Below are positions 34,442 through 42,815 of a DNA stretch of 64,000 bases, piece by piece (position 1 is the first letter of the stretch; each line of letters starts with the position of its first letter). Under the pieces are notes generated by a model. The model was not told where the DNA came from and did no database searches. It was given only the letters and a program-made list of their open reading frames with translations. The translations under genes and the position numbers were made by a program. The stretch comes from Hymenobacter metallilatus (GTDB lineage Bacteria; Bacteroidota; Bacteroidia; Cytophagales; Hymenobacteraceae). The stretch is taken from positions 372,001 to 436,000 of the forward strand of contig NZ_RWIS01000001.1 of assembly GCF_003944705.1 (NCBI RefSeq). Reading direction: 5' to 3'.

Positions 34442-35410
34442 ATGGCTACGCACTATAAGTTTTCCGACGTCCTGAGCATCCTCAAAACCACGGCCAGCGA
34501 GTTCATGGTGAACAACTCCTTTCGCCACGCTGCGGCCCTCTCCTACTACACCATCTTCTCGCTGCCTCCGCTGCTTATCATCGTTATTACGGCGGCCAGC
34601 GCGGTGTTCGGCACTGAGGCCATTACCGGTGAGGTATTCACGCAGATGAAGGGCTTGGTAGGGACTGATGCGGCCAAATTCATGCAGGATAGCATCAATG
34701 AGTTCAACAAGCAGGAACGGAGTGGATTTGCCGCCGTTATCGGGGTCGGAACCCTGATTTTTGCTGCCACCACGTTTTTTGTAACGCTCCAGGAAAGTAT
34801 CAACGACATCTGGAACCTGAAGGTGAAGCCCCGCAATGGCGTCTGGCAGTTTGTGCGCGACCGGCTCCTGTCCTTTGGGCTGATATTAAGCGTGGCCCTG
34901 TTGCTGCTTATCTCCTTTGTTATCAGCGCCCTGCTAAGTGTATTTACTGGCTACCTGCAGCGGCTCATGCCCGAAATAACGGTGGTTCTGCTTCGCCTCA
35001 TCGATGTCAGCTTGTCCCTCTTCATTACCAGCCTGCTGTTTGCCCTCATCTACCGGTTTCTGCCCGATGCCGTTATTCGGTGGCGGGATGTGGGGGTGGG
35101 CGCATTTATCACGGCCGCCCTGTTCATGATTGGCAAGTATCTTATTGCCTTCTACATTGCGCAGGCCAATCCAGGCTCCACGTTTGGGGCAGCCGGCTCA
35201 GCCATTATTCTGCTGGTATGGGTAAACTATTCGGCACTCATCATCTTTTTCGGGGCCGAATTCACCCAGGAATTTGCCGATGCCTTTGGCCAGAAGGTAC
35301 AGCCTAAAGCCCACGCCGTACGCATTGAAACCCGCGAAGTACCGGAAGGCGAAACCAAGGAGGAAATAACCACTGGCCGCCCCCGGGCCCAGGGTCGCTG
35401 GAGAAGCTAA
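34442..35410 (+). CDS. YihY/BrkB family inner-membrane protein
   Basis: 322 residues with six membrane helices: FRHAAALSYYTIFSLPPLLIII-like first segment, GVGTLIFAATTFFVTLQESIN, the central FGLILSVALLLLISFVI helix, and the family hallmark FGAAGSAIILLVWVNYSALI near the end. Formerly mis-called ribonuclease BN; actual role uncertain, perhaps lipid or small-molecule transport. A charged C-terminal tail of about 45 residues follows. It is divergent from the secreted protein gene at 33486. Confidence 0.92.
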   Translation: MATHYKFSDVLSILKTTASEFMVNNSFRHAAALSYYTIFSLPPLLIIVITAASAVFGTEAITGEVFTQMKGLVGTDAAKFMQDSINEFNKQERSGFAAVIGVGTLIFAATTFFVTLQESINDIWNLKVKPRNGVWQFVRDRLLSFGLILSVALLLLISFVISALLSVFTGYLQRLMPEITVVLLRLIDVSLSLFITSLLFALIYRFLPDAVIRWRDVGVGAFITAALFMIGKYLIAFYIAQANPGSTFGAAGSAIILLVWVNYSALIIFFGAEFTQEFADAFGQKVQPKAHAVRIETREVPEGETKEEITTGRPRAQGRWRS

Positions 35411-35426
35411 CTCCCAGCCTACCTAT

Positions 35427-35474
35427 CACGCACAAGCGCCTGCTTCCTCTGGAGAAAACAGGCGCTTGTGCGTG
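35427..35474. terminator. Bidirectional terminator hairpin
   Basis: 16-bp perfect stem (35427-35442 / 35459-35474, cacgcacaagcgcctg) between the convergent YihY and outer-membrane protein genes. Confidence 0.8.
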
Positions 35475-35493
35475 CTGGGCAGACTGAAAGCTG

Positions 35494-36087
35494 CTAGAAA
35501 GCAATACCGAAGGTAGCTCCTGCCCGGATGCCAAAACCATCAAAAGGCCCCGGATCAAAATTATCCGACCCCGTGGAGGAGCTTTTCATCGTAACGGAGC
35601 CCCCATTGTACGAAGGGCCTAAAAACAGATCCAGCGCGAAACGCTCCTTGAAAATCCACTGACGGCCTACCACTATACCCCCGCCAAACGTGTTCAGAGA
35701 GGCTTCTTCGGTTTGAGTGGTCGTATAGGCATTACCATTGGAATCGTACGTAACATCCTCGTAGGTATCCTTGAGCGTCAGGTTTTGATAGCGCAGAAAT
35801 GGCCCCACATAAAACCCTTCCGGAGCCGTTGAACGCTCCGACAGATAAAAGCGGTACTCTGGCGTAAGAGCAAAGCCGGATACTTTGGTGCTGTTGCCAT
35901 CTATTTTCCAGCTGGTGAACAAGGCACCCAGTTGCAGGCTGCTATTGTCGGTCAGCTTATGCTCGTAAAAGAACGAGCCGGTTTTCACCAGAGGGCTAAA
36001 AATATTGACTTTCACTACGTTATTCTGCGCCAGGGCAGAAGTAGCGGAGGCAGCTACAAGCGTAGCAGCGAGTAGGATTTTTTTCAT
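35494..36087 (-). CDS. Outer-membrane beta-barrel protein, DUF3575-like (copy 1)
   Basis: 197 residues from the ATG at 36087; signal peptide MKKILLAATLVAASATSALA/Q. Strand motifs: VVKVNIFSPLVKTGSFFYEH, LTPEYRFYLSERSTAPEGFY, VGPFLRYQNL, GGGIVVGRQWIFKERFALDL, FLGPSYNGG and a terminal FGIRAGATFGIAF with the aromatic last residue of barrel proteins. The YRFYL...FYVGPFLRY signature fits DUF3575-type barrels. A tandem paralogue lies directly upstream; a perfect -7 box is 28 bp before the start. Confidence 0.85.
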   Translation of the reverse strand: MKKILLAATLVAASATSALAQNNVVKVNIFSPLVKTGSFFYEHKLTDNSSLQLGALFTSWKIDGNSTKVSGFALTPEYRFYLSERSTAPEGFYVGPFLRYQNLTLKDTYEDVTYDSNGNAYTTTQTEEASLNTFGGGIVVGRQWIFKERFALDLFLGPSYNGGSVTMKSSSTGSDNFDPGPFDGFGIRAGATFGIAF

Positions 36088-36114
36088 AGGGTATGAAGAG
36101 AGAAATATTGGGAG

Positions 36115-36122
36115 CAAAGGTA
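36115..36122 (-). promoter_or_regulatory. -7 promoter box of copy 1
   Basis: TACCTTTG on the minus strand, 28 bp before the ATG at 36087, so copy 1 has its own promoter. Confidence 0.65.
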
Positions 36123-36172
36123 TGAGCCAACGGGCGGGACAGTGGAGGCCTCACATGCTGGTTACAGAGTTG

Positions 36173-36793
36173 CTAGAAAGCAATACCGAAGGTAACGGCC
36201 CCCCGGATGCCGTAGTTATTGCCTTCGTAAAAGCCCAGGAAGCTATCCTTGTCCACGTTCGGGTCGTTGGATGTAACACCGGAAACCATGTAGGACGGCC
36301 CCAGCAGGGCGTCCAGGGAAAACCGCTGCTTGAAAATCCAATGGCGGCCAACAACTACCCCGCCGCCGAAGGCATTCAACGATGCGTCGGCGTTGCGGTA
36401 GGTGACAGTATTTGTAATAGGGTCGTAGCTGGAGTACTGTCCCGACTGGTTGAGGTGCTGGTAGCGCAGAAAGGGCGCCACGTAAAAGCCTTCCATGGCC
36501 GGATGCTTTTCCGACAGGTAGAACCGGTATTCCGGGATAATACCAAACCCCGACGTTTTACGCCCTTCGTAGGAGCTACCGAAATCATAGCCATCCTCCC
36601 GGTAGTTGGCCGTGAGCGAAATGCCCAGCTGAAAGCTGCTCGATTCCGTGAGCTTATGCTCGTAGGATAGGGCGGCCGTGTTTACAATGGGCTGAAAAAT
36701 ATCCAGCTTGAGCACATTGGACTGGGCCTGCACCCGGCCAAAGGCCAGCAGCGGGGCCGCTACCAGCAGAGTACGTGTAAGAAACGAAGGCAT
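36173..36793 (-). CDS. Outer-membrane beta-barrel protein, DUF3575-like (copy 2)
   Basis: 206 residues from the ATG at 36793; signal peptide MPSFLTRTLLVAAPLLAFGR with a VQA/Q cleavage site. Clear tandem paralogue of the gene at 35494: LDIFQPIVNTAALSYEHKL, IIPEYRFYLSEKHPAMEGFY, VAPFLRYQHLN, GGGVVVGRHWIFKQRFSLDA, LLGPSYM, and the same ending GAVTFGIAF. The loops differ most, as expected for surface loops. The pair probably arose by gene duplication. Confidence 0.85.
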   Translation of the reverse strand: MPSFLTRTLLVAAPLLAFGRVQAQSNVLKLDIFQPIVNTAALSYEHKLTESSSFQLGISLTANYREDGYDFGSSYEGRKTSGFGIIPEYRFYLSEKHPAMEGFYVAPFLRYQHLNQSGQYSSYDPITNTVTYRNADASLNAFGGGVVVGRHWIFKQRFSLDALLGPSYMVSGVTSNDPNVDKDSFLGFYEGNNYGIRGAVTFGIAF

Positions 36794-36980
36794 AGGGGAA
36801 TGAGAACTAAAACGGATGATAAAAGCTGGGCGGCGAAAAGCAGCCAATAGCAAGAGTATAGAGCCGTTAAGATGGTTGCTAGGTCACCGCAAACTTCTAT
36901 AAAATAGTTTGAATATCCAGTACACTATTAAAGATTGTTAGCCGGCCAGCCGCGCTGTTTGTTCGCACTGCCCAGCCACC

Positions 36981-36988
36981 TATCTTTA
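36981..36988 (+). promoter_or_regulatory. -7-like box with leaderless spacing
   Basis: TATCTTTA (one mismatch), last base 5 nt from the ATG at 36993, the same spacing as in lipA, pheS and rlmN. Confidence 0.5.
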
Positions 36989-36992
36989 GGCT

Positions 36993-37679
36993 ATGAAAAA
37001 CTGGATTATTCGTGTTGTATTGTTGCTGAGTGTAAGTAGCACTGCTTTCCGGGGCCTGGCCCAAACTGCGGCAGCTGATAGTGTCTCGGAGCAGAAGATG
37101 GTGCAGCGTATTTCGGCCAGCATGTGTACGCAGCTGCAGCAGGAAAACAAGAAGAAGGCCCTGGCCAGCCTTACCAAGGAGGAGGCCACCCAGCTGTTCA
37201 GCAAGCTGCTGATGGCCAGCGCCGCCAACGAGCCCGAGCTACTGGCCCGCTTCACCCAAGACCCCACCAATGCCCGAGCTTATGGAGAGAAGCTGGGCCG
37301 GAAAATTGGCCTGCAAATGGGGCAGGAGTGTGAAGTCAGCCGGCCCCTGTTTGCGGCAATGAGCGGCCAGGGCAGCGCCCAGTTCAAACCCGCCGGCACC
37401 GATGAAACCAAGCTGGTGAATAGCCTGGCCACAGAATTCTGCGCCAGCATTACGCCCCGCCAGAAGGAGCTGAAAGCACTGCCCCAGGAAAAGCGGCTGA
37501 AAGTGGTATCGGAGCAGCTGGAAACCAGCTTCAAGGCCCACGCCAGCGAGATTGAGCAGGTCTATGGCCCTAACGCTATGAGCGACAGTGACAAACTGCG
37601 TAGCCTGGGCTCCAAGGTAGGCTACCAGTCGGCGCAGCAGTGCCCGGTTATTATGCAGGTACTCATGGACGCCAAGTAA
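36993..37679 (+). CDS. Secreted protein with internal duplication and paired cysteines
   Basis: 228 residues; signal peptide MKNWIIRVVLLLSVSSTAFR with cleavage near GLA/Q. The mature part is helical and consists of two units of about 100 residues, each with one Cys near the start and one near the end: Cys45 and Cys113, then Cys150 and Cys217 (spacing 68 and 67). Each has the pattern hydrophobic-x-C ... G-x-K-x-G ... Q-x-C (ISASMCTQL ... GRKIGLQMGQEC; LATEFCASI ... GSKVGYQSAQQC). One disulfide per unit is likely in the periplasm. No named family recognised. Confidence 0.75.
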   Translation: MKNWIIRVVLLLSVSSTAFRGLAQTAAADSVSEQKMVQRISASMCTQLQQENKKKALASLTKEEATQLFSKLLMASAANEPELLARFTQDPTNARAYGEKLGRKIGLQMGQECEVSRPLFAAMSGQGSAQFKPAGTDETKLVNSLATEFCASITPRQKELKALPQEKRLKVVSEQLETSFKAHASEIEQVYGPNAMSDSDKLRSLGSKVGYQSAQQCPVIMQVLMDAK

Positions 37680-37689
37680 CCCCACAGTC

Positions 37690-37754
37690 CGTCATCACAC
37701 GCGCCACGGCCCGCCACTCTGTATGAATGGCGGGCCGTGGCGCGTGTGGTGACG
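37690..37754. terminator. Bidirectional terminator hairpin
   Basis: 27-bp arms (37690-37716, 37728-37754) with a single G-T pair, 11-base loop, between the convergent gene at 36993 and rlmN. Confidence 0.85.
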
Positions 37755-37768
37755 GCGCAAAACCCGGG

Positions 37769-38839
37769 CTAGGCTTCCTGGGGCTTTTCCTTAACGGCCA
37801 GCTGCCCGCAGGCCGCGTCAATGTCTTTACCCCGGGAGCGGCGCACATTGGTTTGCACCCCCCTATCGGCCAGATACTTATGAAAAGCCAGTAGCTTATC
37901 GTCAGCCGTGTTTACATAATCGGCGTTTTCGATGGGGTTGTACTCGATGAGGTTCACCTTGCACGGTATCCACTTCGAAATCTGGAACAGCTCTTCGGCA
38001 TCCTGCAGCGTGTCGTTAAAGCTCTCGAACACGATGTACTCGTAAGTGACTTTGCGCCCTGTTACCTGGTGATAGTGCTTGAGCGCATCTTTCAGCGAAG
38101 CCAGGGAGTTGGCCTCGTTGATGGGCATAATTTCGTTGCGCTTGGCGTCGTTGGGGGCGTGCAGCGAAAGGGCCAGGTTGGCCTTCACCCCGTCGTCGGC
38201 CAGCTTTTTGATCATCTTGGCAATGCCGGCGGTGCTCACCGTAATGCGGCGCGGGGCCATGTTCAGGCCATCGGGGGCGGTGATGCGCTCAATGCTTTTC
38301 ACCACGTTGGCATAATTGAGCAGCGGCTCACCCATGCCCATGTACACGATGTTGGTGAGCGGGGTGCCGTACTGGGCCTCACACTGCTCCCGGATGCGTA
38401 CCACCTGGTCGTAGATTTCAGCCGCCTCCAGGTTGCGCTTACGCTCCATGTAGCCAGTGGCGCAGAACTTACAGGTAAGCGAGCAGCCCACCTGCGAGCT
38501 GATGCAAGCCGTCATGCGCGTGTCATGCGGGATGAGCACACCTTCCACGATGTTGCCATCGTACAGGCGGAAAGCCGACTTAATGGTCCCGTCGTTGCTG
38601 AGCTGCGAGTTCTGCACCTGTACGCCATTGATAACGAAGTGCCGGGCCAGCAGCTCGCGCGTACTCAGGCTGATGTTGTTCATTTCCTCGAAGGAGCCGG
38701 CCGTATTCTTCCACAGCCACTCCAGCACCTGCTTGGCGCGGAAGGGCTTTTCGCCGTGCTCTACCATAAAGGCCTTAAGCTCGTCGGGGCTGAGTTTACG
38801 GATGTCGCGCTTGGAAACTACGGGCAAATCAATCATCAT
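37769..38839 (-). CDS. rlmN: 23S rRNA (A2503-C2)/tRNA methyltransferase
   Basis: 356 residues from the ATG at 38839 (a second ATG is the next codon). Radical-SAM enzyme that methylates A2503 of 23S rRNA and A37 of some tRNAs. The cluster motif is CSLTCKFCATGYMERKRNL; GMGEPLLNYANV, the RRITVSTAGIAKMIKKL block, LALSLHAPNDAKRNEIMPIN and VTYEYIVFE follow in order, and the methyl-carrying Cys lies in the C-terminal DAACGQLA. The N-terminal KPFRAKQVLEWLWKN domain is typical. A perfect TATCTTTG box ends 5 nt before the first ATG, so the mRNA may be leaderless. Confidence 0.96.
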   Translation of the reverse strand: MMIDLPVVSKRDIRKLSPDELKAFMVEHGEKPFRAKQVLEWLWKNTAGSFEEMNNISLSTRELLARHFVINGVQVQNSQLSNDGTIKSAFRLYDGNIVEGVLIPHDTRMTACISSQVGCSLTCKFCATGYMERKRNLEAAEIYDQVVRIREQCEAQYGTPLTNIVYMGMGEPLLNYANVVKSIERITAPDGLNMAPRRITVSTAGIAKMIKKLADDGVKANLALSLHAPNDAKRNEIMPINEANSLASLKDALKHYHQVTGRKVTYEYIVFESFNDTLQDAEELFQISKWIPCKVNLIEYNPIENADYVNTADDKLLAFHKYLADRGVQTNVRRSRGKDIDAACGQLAVKEKPQEA

Positions 38840-38843
38840 ACTG

Positions 38844-38851
38844 CAAAGATA
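38844..38851 (-). promoter_or_regulatory. -7 promoter box of rlmN (leaderless spacing)
   Basis: TATCTTTG on the minus strand, final G 5 nt from the first A of the tandem ATG ATG start. Confidence 0.7.
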
Positions 38852-38987
38852 CAACACCAGCCGCCGAAGCCCTACGCTTCTGGCCAGGAACGTGCCTCAA
38901 CCCGCTGATAATGAAAAAAGTGCCGATTGATGCACCGGTTTTCGTGCAATGGCCATTCAATGAGCTGGCTGTTACGGTGCCGCTGTT

Positions 38988-39067
38988 ATCCTGAGCGCAG
39001 CGAAGGACCTTATCCTATTGAAGGGCAAACGCGGCAACGGAATAAGGTCCTTCGCTGCGCTCAGGAT
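38988..39067. repeat. Inverted repeat, ATCCTGAGCGCAGCGAAGG type
   Basis: Perfect 26-bp arms at 38988-39013 and 39042-39067, 28-bp spacer. Belongs to the same group as the repeats at 27741, 29201, 46570 and 51281 (all begin (g)tcat/tat-c-c/g-gagc-g). It fills the gap between rlmN (5' end) and the thioesterase 3' end. Confidence 0.85.
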
Positions 39068-39104
39068 GACAGTTTTTTTCTCAACTTACCCTATCACCGC
39101 CACA

Positions 39105-39533
39105 CTACTCCCCCCGCAGGTGGGCGGCGTACTCCTCCGGTAGCGGCAGGAGCTTGCGGGTAGTATAATCGAAGCAGAGCATACCGGTTTTGGCGCGGGC
39201 AATTTCGCGGCCGTGCTGATTGTGCACCCAGTACACCACATCGAAGCCGTATTTACTGAGGTCGGCGGCCCCCAGTTGGATGCGAAGCGTGTCGCCGTAA
39301 AACCCTTCGCCCTTGTACTCTATGGCCACATCGGCCATAATGTGACCCTGGCCGGTGGTGGGGTTGTACTCGGGGTAACCCAGGTGCTGCAGCAGCTGAA
39401 CCCGGGCCTCGTGCAGCAGGCCCAGCAAGGCGTGGTTGCCCAGGTGGTTGCCGTAGTTAAGGTCGGTGATGCGCACGGGCATCTCCACAGTCAGCAGAAA
39501 GGTATCGGGTAGGGAAATCCGGATGCGAGCCAT
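39105..39533 (-). CDS. Hotdog-fold acyl-CoA thioesterase
   Basis: 142 residues of the 4-hydroxybenzoyl-CoA thioesterase/YbgC type. Catalytic region VRITDLNYGNHLGNHALLGLLHEAR has the conserved Asp (D24 in ITDLNYGNHLGN); MADVAIEYKGEGFYGDTLRI and the closing strand ARAKTGMLCFDYTTRKLLPLP fit the hotdog fold. Expected to hydrolyse acyl-CoA in the cytoplasm; the substrate is not predictable. Single gene, convergent to nothing nearby, divergent from mnmD. Confidence 0.88.
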   Translation of the reverse strand: MARIRISLPDTFLLTVEMPVRITDLNYGNHLGNHALLGLLHEARVQLLQHLGYPEYNPTTGQGHIMADVAIEYKGEGFYGDTLRIQLGAADLSKYGFDVVYWVHNQHGREIARAKTGMLCFDYTTRKLLPLPEEYAAHLRGE

Positions 39534-39669
39534 AGGCCGGCAAGGTACGCACGGGGGTGAAGTAGAGCCCCAACACCTCGGGTTTTAGCCCGGATTGCCG
39601 TATATTGGGCTACGGCATTCACTCCATTCTGGGTACTGGCTGCCGATTCCGGTTTTTTCGCTCCTGTCT

Positions 39670-40359
39670 ATGATTTCGATGCCCCACGTGGAAGTGCGTG
39701 CTACCGCCGATGGTTCCAGCACCCTGTTCGTGCCTGCTCTCAATGAGCACTACCACAGCACCCACGGCGCGCTGCAGGAAGCCCGGCACGTATATCTGGC
39801 CGCCGGCCTGGAGCACGCGCTGGCGGCGGCCACAGAACCCGTGTGGGTGCTGGAAATAGGCTTTGGCACGGGCCTCAACGCCTTGCTTACCCTGGAGCGC
39901 GCCACCACCGCCGGGCAGCCGGTGTTTTACGATACCATCGAGAAGTACCCCTTGCCCTGGTCAGTGGTAGGGCAGCTGGGCACCGAAAACTACTTCCACC
40001 ACCCTGAGCTACTTGACTATCAGCAGCAGCTGCACGCCTCTACCTGGGGGCGGCCGGTAGCCCTTACTCCCCAGTTTGTGCTGCTGAAGCTGGCGGGCGA
40101 GCTGCAAACCACTCTTCTGCCCAACGACACGTACCACGTCATCTACTTCGACGCCTTTGCTCCGGAAAAGCAGCCTGATATGTGGACCGACGAGGTATTC
40201 CGGCAGCTGTACGCGGCTACGGCTCCGGGTGGCTGCCTGGTGAGCTACTGCGCCAAGGGCTCGTTTAAGCGAAGCCTGCTGGCGGCCGGCTGGCTGGTGG
40301 AGAAAATCCCCGGCCCGCCCGGCAAGCGGGAAATGACCCGCGCCTGGAAACGAGGATAA
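39670..40359 (+). CDS. mnmD: tRNA (5-methylaminomethyl-2-thiouridine)(34) methyltransferase MnmD
   Basis: 229 residues from the ATG at 39670 (MISMPHVEVRATADGSSTL; a second ATG lies nine bases on). SAM-dependent methyltransferase completing mnm5s2U at the tRNA wobble base. Family marks: NEHYHSTHGALQEARHVYLAAGLE, SAM-binding VLEIGFGTGLNALLTL, YDTIEKYPLP, and the active-site block VIYFDAFAPEKQPDMWTDE with LVSYCAKGSFKRSL and the final GPPGKREMTRA. Unlike the enterobacterial MnmC it has no oxidoreductase half, which is normal for Bacteroidota. Confidence 0.93.
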   Translation: MISMPHVEVRATADGSSTLFVPALNEHYHSTHGALQEARHVYLAAGLEHALAAATEPVWVLEIGFGTGLNALLTLERATTAGQPVFYDTIEKYPLPWSVVGQLGTENYFHHPELLDYQQQLHASTWGRPVALTPQFVLLKLAGELQTTLLPNDTYHVIYFDAFAPEKQPDMWTDEVFRQLYAATAPGGCLVSYCAKGSFKRSLLAAGWLVEKIPGPPGKREMTRAWKRG

Positions 40360-40386
40360 GCGGGTTACCTATAACCATGTACCTGT

Positions 40387-40635
40387 ATGCCCATCCGAAA
40401 GCCCATATCCGTCATAGCGTGCCCGAAGTGTAACTGGCAGCCCAGTGGTCAAGCGGAGTGGCAGTGCAGCTGCGGCCACATCTGGGACACGTTTGCCACG
40501 GCCGGCAAGTGCCCGGTTTGCCAGCAGCAGTGGCAGGATACGCAATGCCTGGGCTGTTTCTGTACTTCCGCCCATGCCGCGTGGTACCGTAACATAGCGG
40601 CAACGGATACCCTGTACGTATTCAACCCTAACTGA
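40387..40635 (+). CDS. Small zinc-ribbon protein
   Basis: 82 residues with four Cys pairs: CPKC (13-16), CSCG, CPVC and CLGCFC (WQCSCGHIWDTFATAGKCPVC in between). The first three pairs can make up two zinc ribbons. Cytoplasmic; the short Trp-rich spacing suggests nucleic acid or protein binding. No named family recognised. It follows mnmD by 27 bp and precedes the DUF2157 gene, and may share their transcript. Confidence 0.75.
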   Translation: MPIRKPISVIACPKCNWQPSGQAEWQCSCGHIWDTFATAGKCPVCQQQWQDTQCLGCFCTSAHAAWYRNIAATDTLYVFNPN

Positions 40636-40679
40636 GCGAAACGGCATTTCCGCGCCTTCCTGCGTAAGTTGCTTCAGTT

Positions 40680-41900
40680 ATGAGTCGCAAACTACTGGAA
40701 ACTGAAGGGCCGGCCTGGGTGCAGCGGGGCATTATTACGGAGCAGCAGCGCGAGCAGCTGCTGGCCCTGTACCCCACCGATACCACTGCTATTGGCCTGT
40801 TGCCCCTGCTGGGCAGCCTGCTGGTGGGCCTGAGTGCGCTGAGCGTGGTAGCCGCCAACTGGCAGGGGCTGCCGGAGCTGGTGCGGCTGGGGTTGCTGCT
40901 GGGCGCTTTGTGCGCCGCCTATGCCGGGGGCGAGTATTTCCGGCGGCGAGGCAACCTGAGCCTGGGCATGGCGCTGGTGGCGCTGGGTCTTATCCTGTTC
41001 GGAGCCAGCATTGTACTCACCAGTCAGCTCTACCAGCTTATTGGTTACGACCTGACGGGGCTGCTGGCCTGGGCCGTAGCCGGTATGGGCCTGACGTGGC
41101 TCTACCGCAGCCGCCTGCTGTTTCTGCTTACGGCCGTTATCAGCGGTATTGTACAGGGTTATAACACCGGGCAGCTGGGCGCGTTCAGCTACCTCACGGC
41201 CCTGGGCACGGCGCTGGGCCTGGGCTACTACTGGTGGCGCCGGCCCGATGCCCTGCTGGGTGGGGTGCTGGCTACCGGGCTGCTGTGGCAGGCAGCCCTG
41301 CTCATCAACTTTTTGCACGTCAAAATTACCTGGTTCATTATTCCGGCCATGCTGGTGTACACGCTGGGCGACTGGCAGCCCGACCGGCCGGCGGGCCGGG
41401 CCCTGCAGGGGCCGCCGCTGGTGGCCGCGTTTTTGTTTACGCTGGGGCTGGCGCTGTTCGGGGAGTCCGATGTATATGCCGGGCAGCTGCGGGCTCCCTT
41501 GGTGCCCTATCTGGTGGCCTTGGCGGCCGTGGCCGTACTGTCGGGGGTGGGCAAGCAGCAACGGGGTCGCCTCGGCAGCCTCACCGATTGGCTGTTGCTG
41601 CTGCCAGGGTTCTACTTCACTGGGGGGCTCCCGCTGGCCGTAGCAACGCTGCTGGTACTGTATGCCTACTCGGGAGCCGTGCTGCTGCGGGCCCATCAGG
41701 AGCAGAACCAGGACCGGGTGACGCTGAGCACCGTGCTATTTATCCTGACCACGGCTGTGGCGTATTTCAAGCTGACCTGGGGTTTCATGGATAAGTCGTT
41801 GTTTTTCCTGCTAGGGGGGCTACTGCTGTTCGGGCTGAGCTGGCTGCTACGCCGCCGGGCTGCCCGCACGTTTTCCGGTTCTTCCACTCCTCGCCCATGA
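40680..41900 (+). CDS. DUF2157 membrane protein
   Basis: 406 residues: a short cytoplasmic N-terminus with a helical DUF2157 start (GPAWVQRGIITEQQREQLLALYP), then about ten membrane helices rich in Gly and Leu (LLPLLGSLLVGLSALSVVAANW is the family start; the GASIVLTSQLYQLIGYDLTG segment is also typical). Its stop overlaps the start of the next gene by four bases (ATGA), so it is coupled to a GDYXXLXY protein, the usual partner of DUF2157 proteins. Function unknown. Confidence 0.9.
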   Translation: MSRKLLETEGPAWVQRGIITEQQREQLLALYPTDTTAIGLLPLLGSLLVGLSALSVVAANWQGLPELVRLGLLLGALCAAYAGGEYFRRRGNLSLGMALVALGLILFGASIVLTSQLYQLIGYDLTGLLAWAVAGMGLTWLYRSRLLFLLTAVISGIVQGYNTGQLGAFSYLTALGTALGLGYYWWRRPDALLGGVLATGLLWQAALLINFLHVKITWFIIPAMLVYTLGDWQPDRPAGRALQGPPLVAAFLFTLGLALFGESDVYAGQLRAPLVPYLVALAAVAVLSGVGKQQRGRLGSLTDWLLLLPGFYFTGGLPLAVATLLVLYAYSGAVLLRAHQEQNQDRVTLSTVLFILTTAVAYFKLTWGFMDKSLFFLLGGLLLFGLSWLLRRRAARTFSGSSTPRP

Positions 41901-42457
41901 CCATTGAAGCAACATCTGCCCCGGTCCGGCCCGCTATGGTGGAGCCCCGGCAGCGCCGCTGGCTGCAGTGGCTGGTAGCAGCGCAGGTGCTGTTTGTGCT
42001 GGGAGTAGCCGTGGCCGGCTATGCTACGGCCGCCCTGGGCCGTACTCTCTGGCTCAGTACCCAGCCCGTGGACCCGCGCGACCTGCTGTACGGCGACTAC
42101 CTGAACCTGCGCTACCAGATTAATGAGCTACCGGGCGGGCTGTGGCGGGGCAGCACCCCGCCCCGGCGGCAGCAGGCAGCCTACGTGCTGCTGACTCCCC
42201 GCCCCAATGGCACCTTCGAAGCCATCGGCATTTTTCCGGAGCGCCCCGCCACCAGTGGGCAGCAGGCAGTACTACGGGGCTCGGTGCAGGCCATCTGGCG
42301 GCGGGGGCTACGCCTGCGCTACGGCCTGGAGCGGTATTACGTGCCCGAAACCATGAGCCGCAAGCTCAGCCGCCGGCAGCCCCTGCGGGTACAGATCAGC
42401 GTGGCGCCCTGGGGGCAGGCCCGTATCACCGGCCTCGATACCACGGCTCGGCGCTAG
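41897..42457 (+). CDS. GDYXXLXY domain protein
   Basis: 186 residues. One N-terminal membrane helix (WLVAAQVLFVLGVAVAGYAT), then the naming motif LLYGDYLNLRYQI (residues about 67-79, GDYxxLxY with the preceding DPRD), a variable strand region, and RYGLERYYVPETMSR followed by PLRVQISVAPWGQARITGL. Membrane anchored with the domain on the periplasmic side. It partners the DUF2157 protein encoded immediately upstream; their joint role is unknown. Confidence 0.9.
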   Translation: MTIEATSAPVRPAMVEPRQRRWLQWLVAAQVLFVLGVAVAGYATAALGRTLWLSTQPVDPRDLLYGDYLNLRYQINELPGGLWRGSTPPRRQQAAYVLLTPRPNGTFEAIGIFPERPATSGQQAVLRGSVQAIWRRGLRLRYGLERYYVPETMSRKLSRRQPLRVQISVAPWGQARITGLDTTARR

Positions 42458-42584
42458 CCTCAACCGTACTGGCAGACACGTAGTTTTTCCGCGGGCTTAT
42501 AGTATCTTGCCGCTAGTACCCCGCTCTGATCCTACTGCTTACTACCCTATTGCGTGTTGTTTTATTCACCTACCCCTTTACTGT

Positions 42585-42731
42585 ATGAAAGTCACTCTGT
42601 CGTCCTTGTCCGAGGTATTGGCGGCTCAACGCCGTGCTTCCCACCCTGTCAACCCACGTAAGAAGGCCAGCCACCGCCCTGCTGCGGCTACTGCCGCTCC
42701 GCTGCCCGACAACACAACCGCTGTAAAATAA
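42585..42731 (+). CDS. Small basic protein, unknown
   Basis: 48 residues starting MKVTLSSLSEVLAAQRRASH, basic and disordered-looking afterwards (NPRKKASHRP, then Ala/Pro). The evidence for a real gene is indirect: a strong terminator hairpin follows three bases after the stop, and a TATCTTGC box (one mismatch, about 42503) lies upstream. No family recognised. Confidence 0.5.
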   Translation: MKVTLSSLSEVLAAQRRASHPVNPRKKASHRPAAATAAPLPDNTTAVK

Positions 42732-42733
42732 CG

Positions 42734-42764
42734 CGCCGCCTGCTATTCCGGATAGCAGGCGGCG
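42734..42764 (+). terminator. Terminator of the small gene
   Basis: 13-bp stem (cgccgcctgctat / atagcaggcggcg), 5-base loop, then TTT. Confidence 0.88.
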
Positions 42765-42815
42765 TTTACTATGCACCCTACGTCAAGGAGCAGGCAACAA
42801 AGCAGCATGATGATG

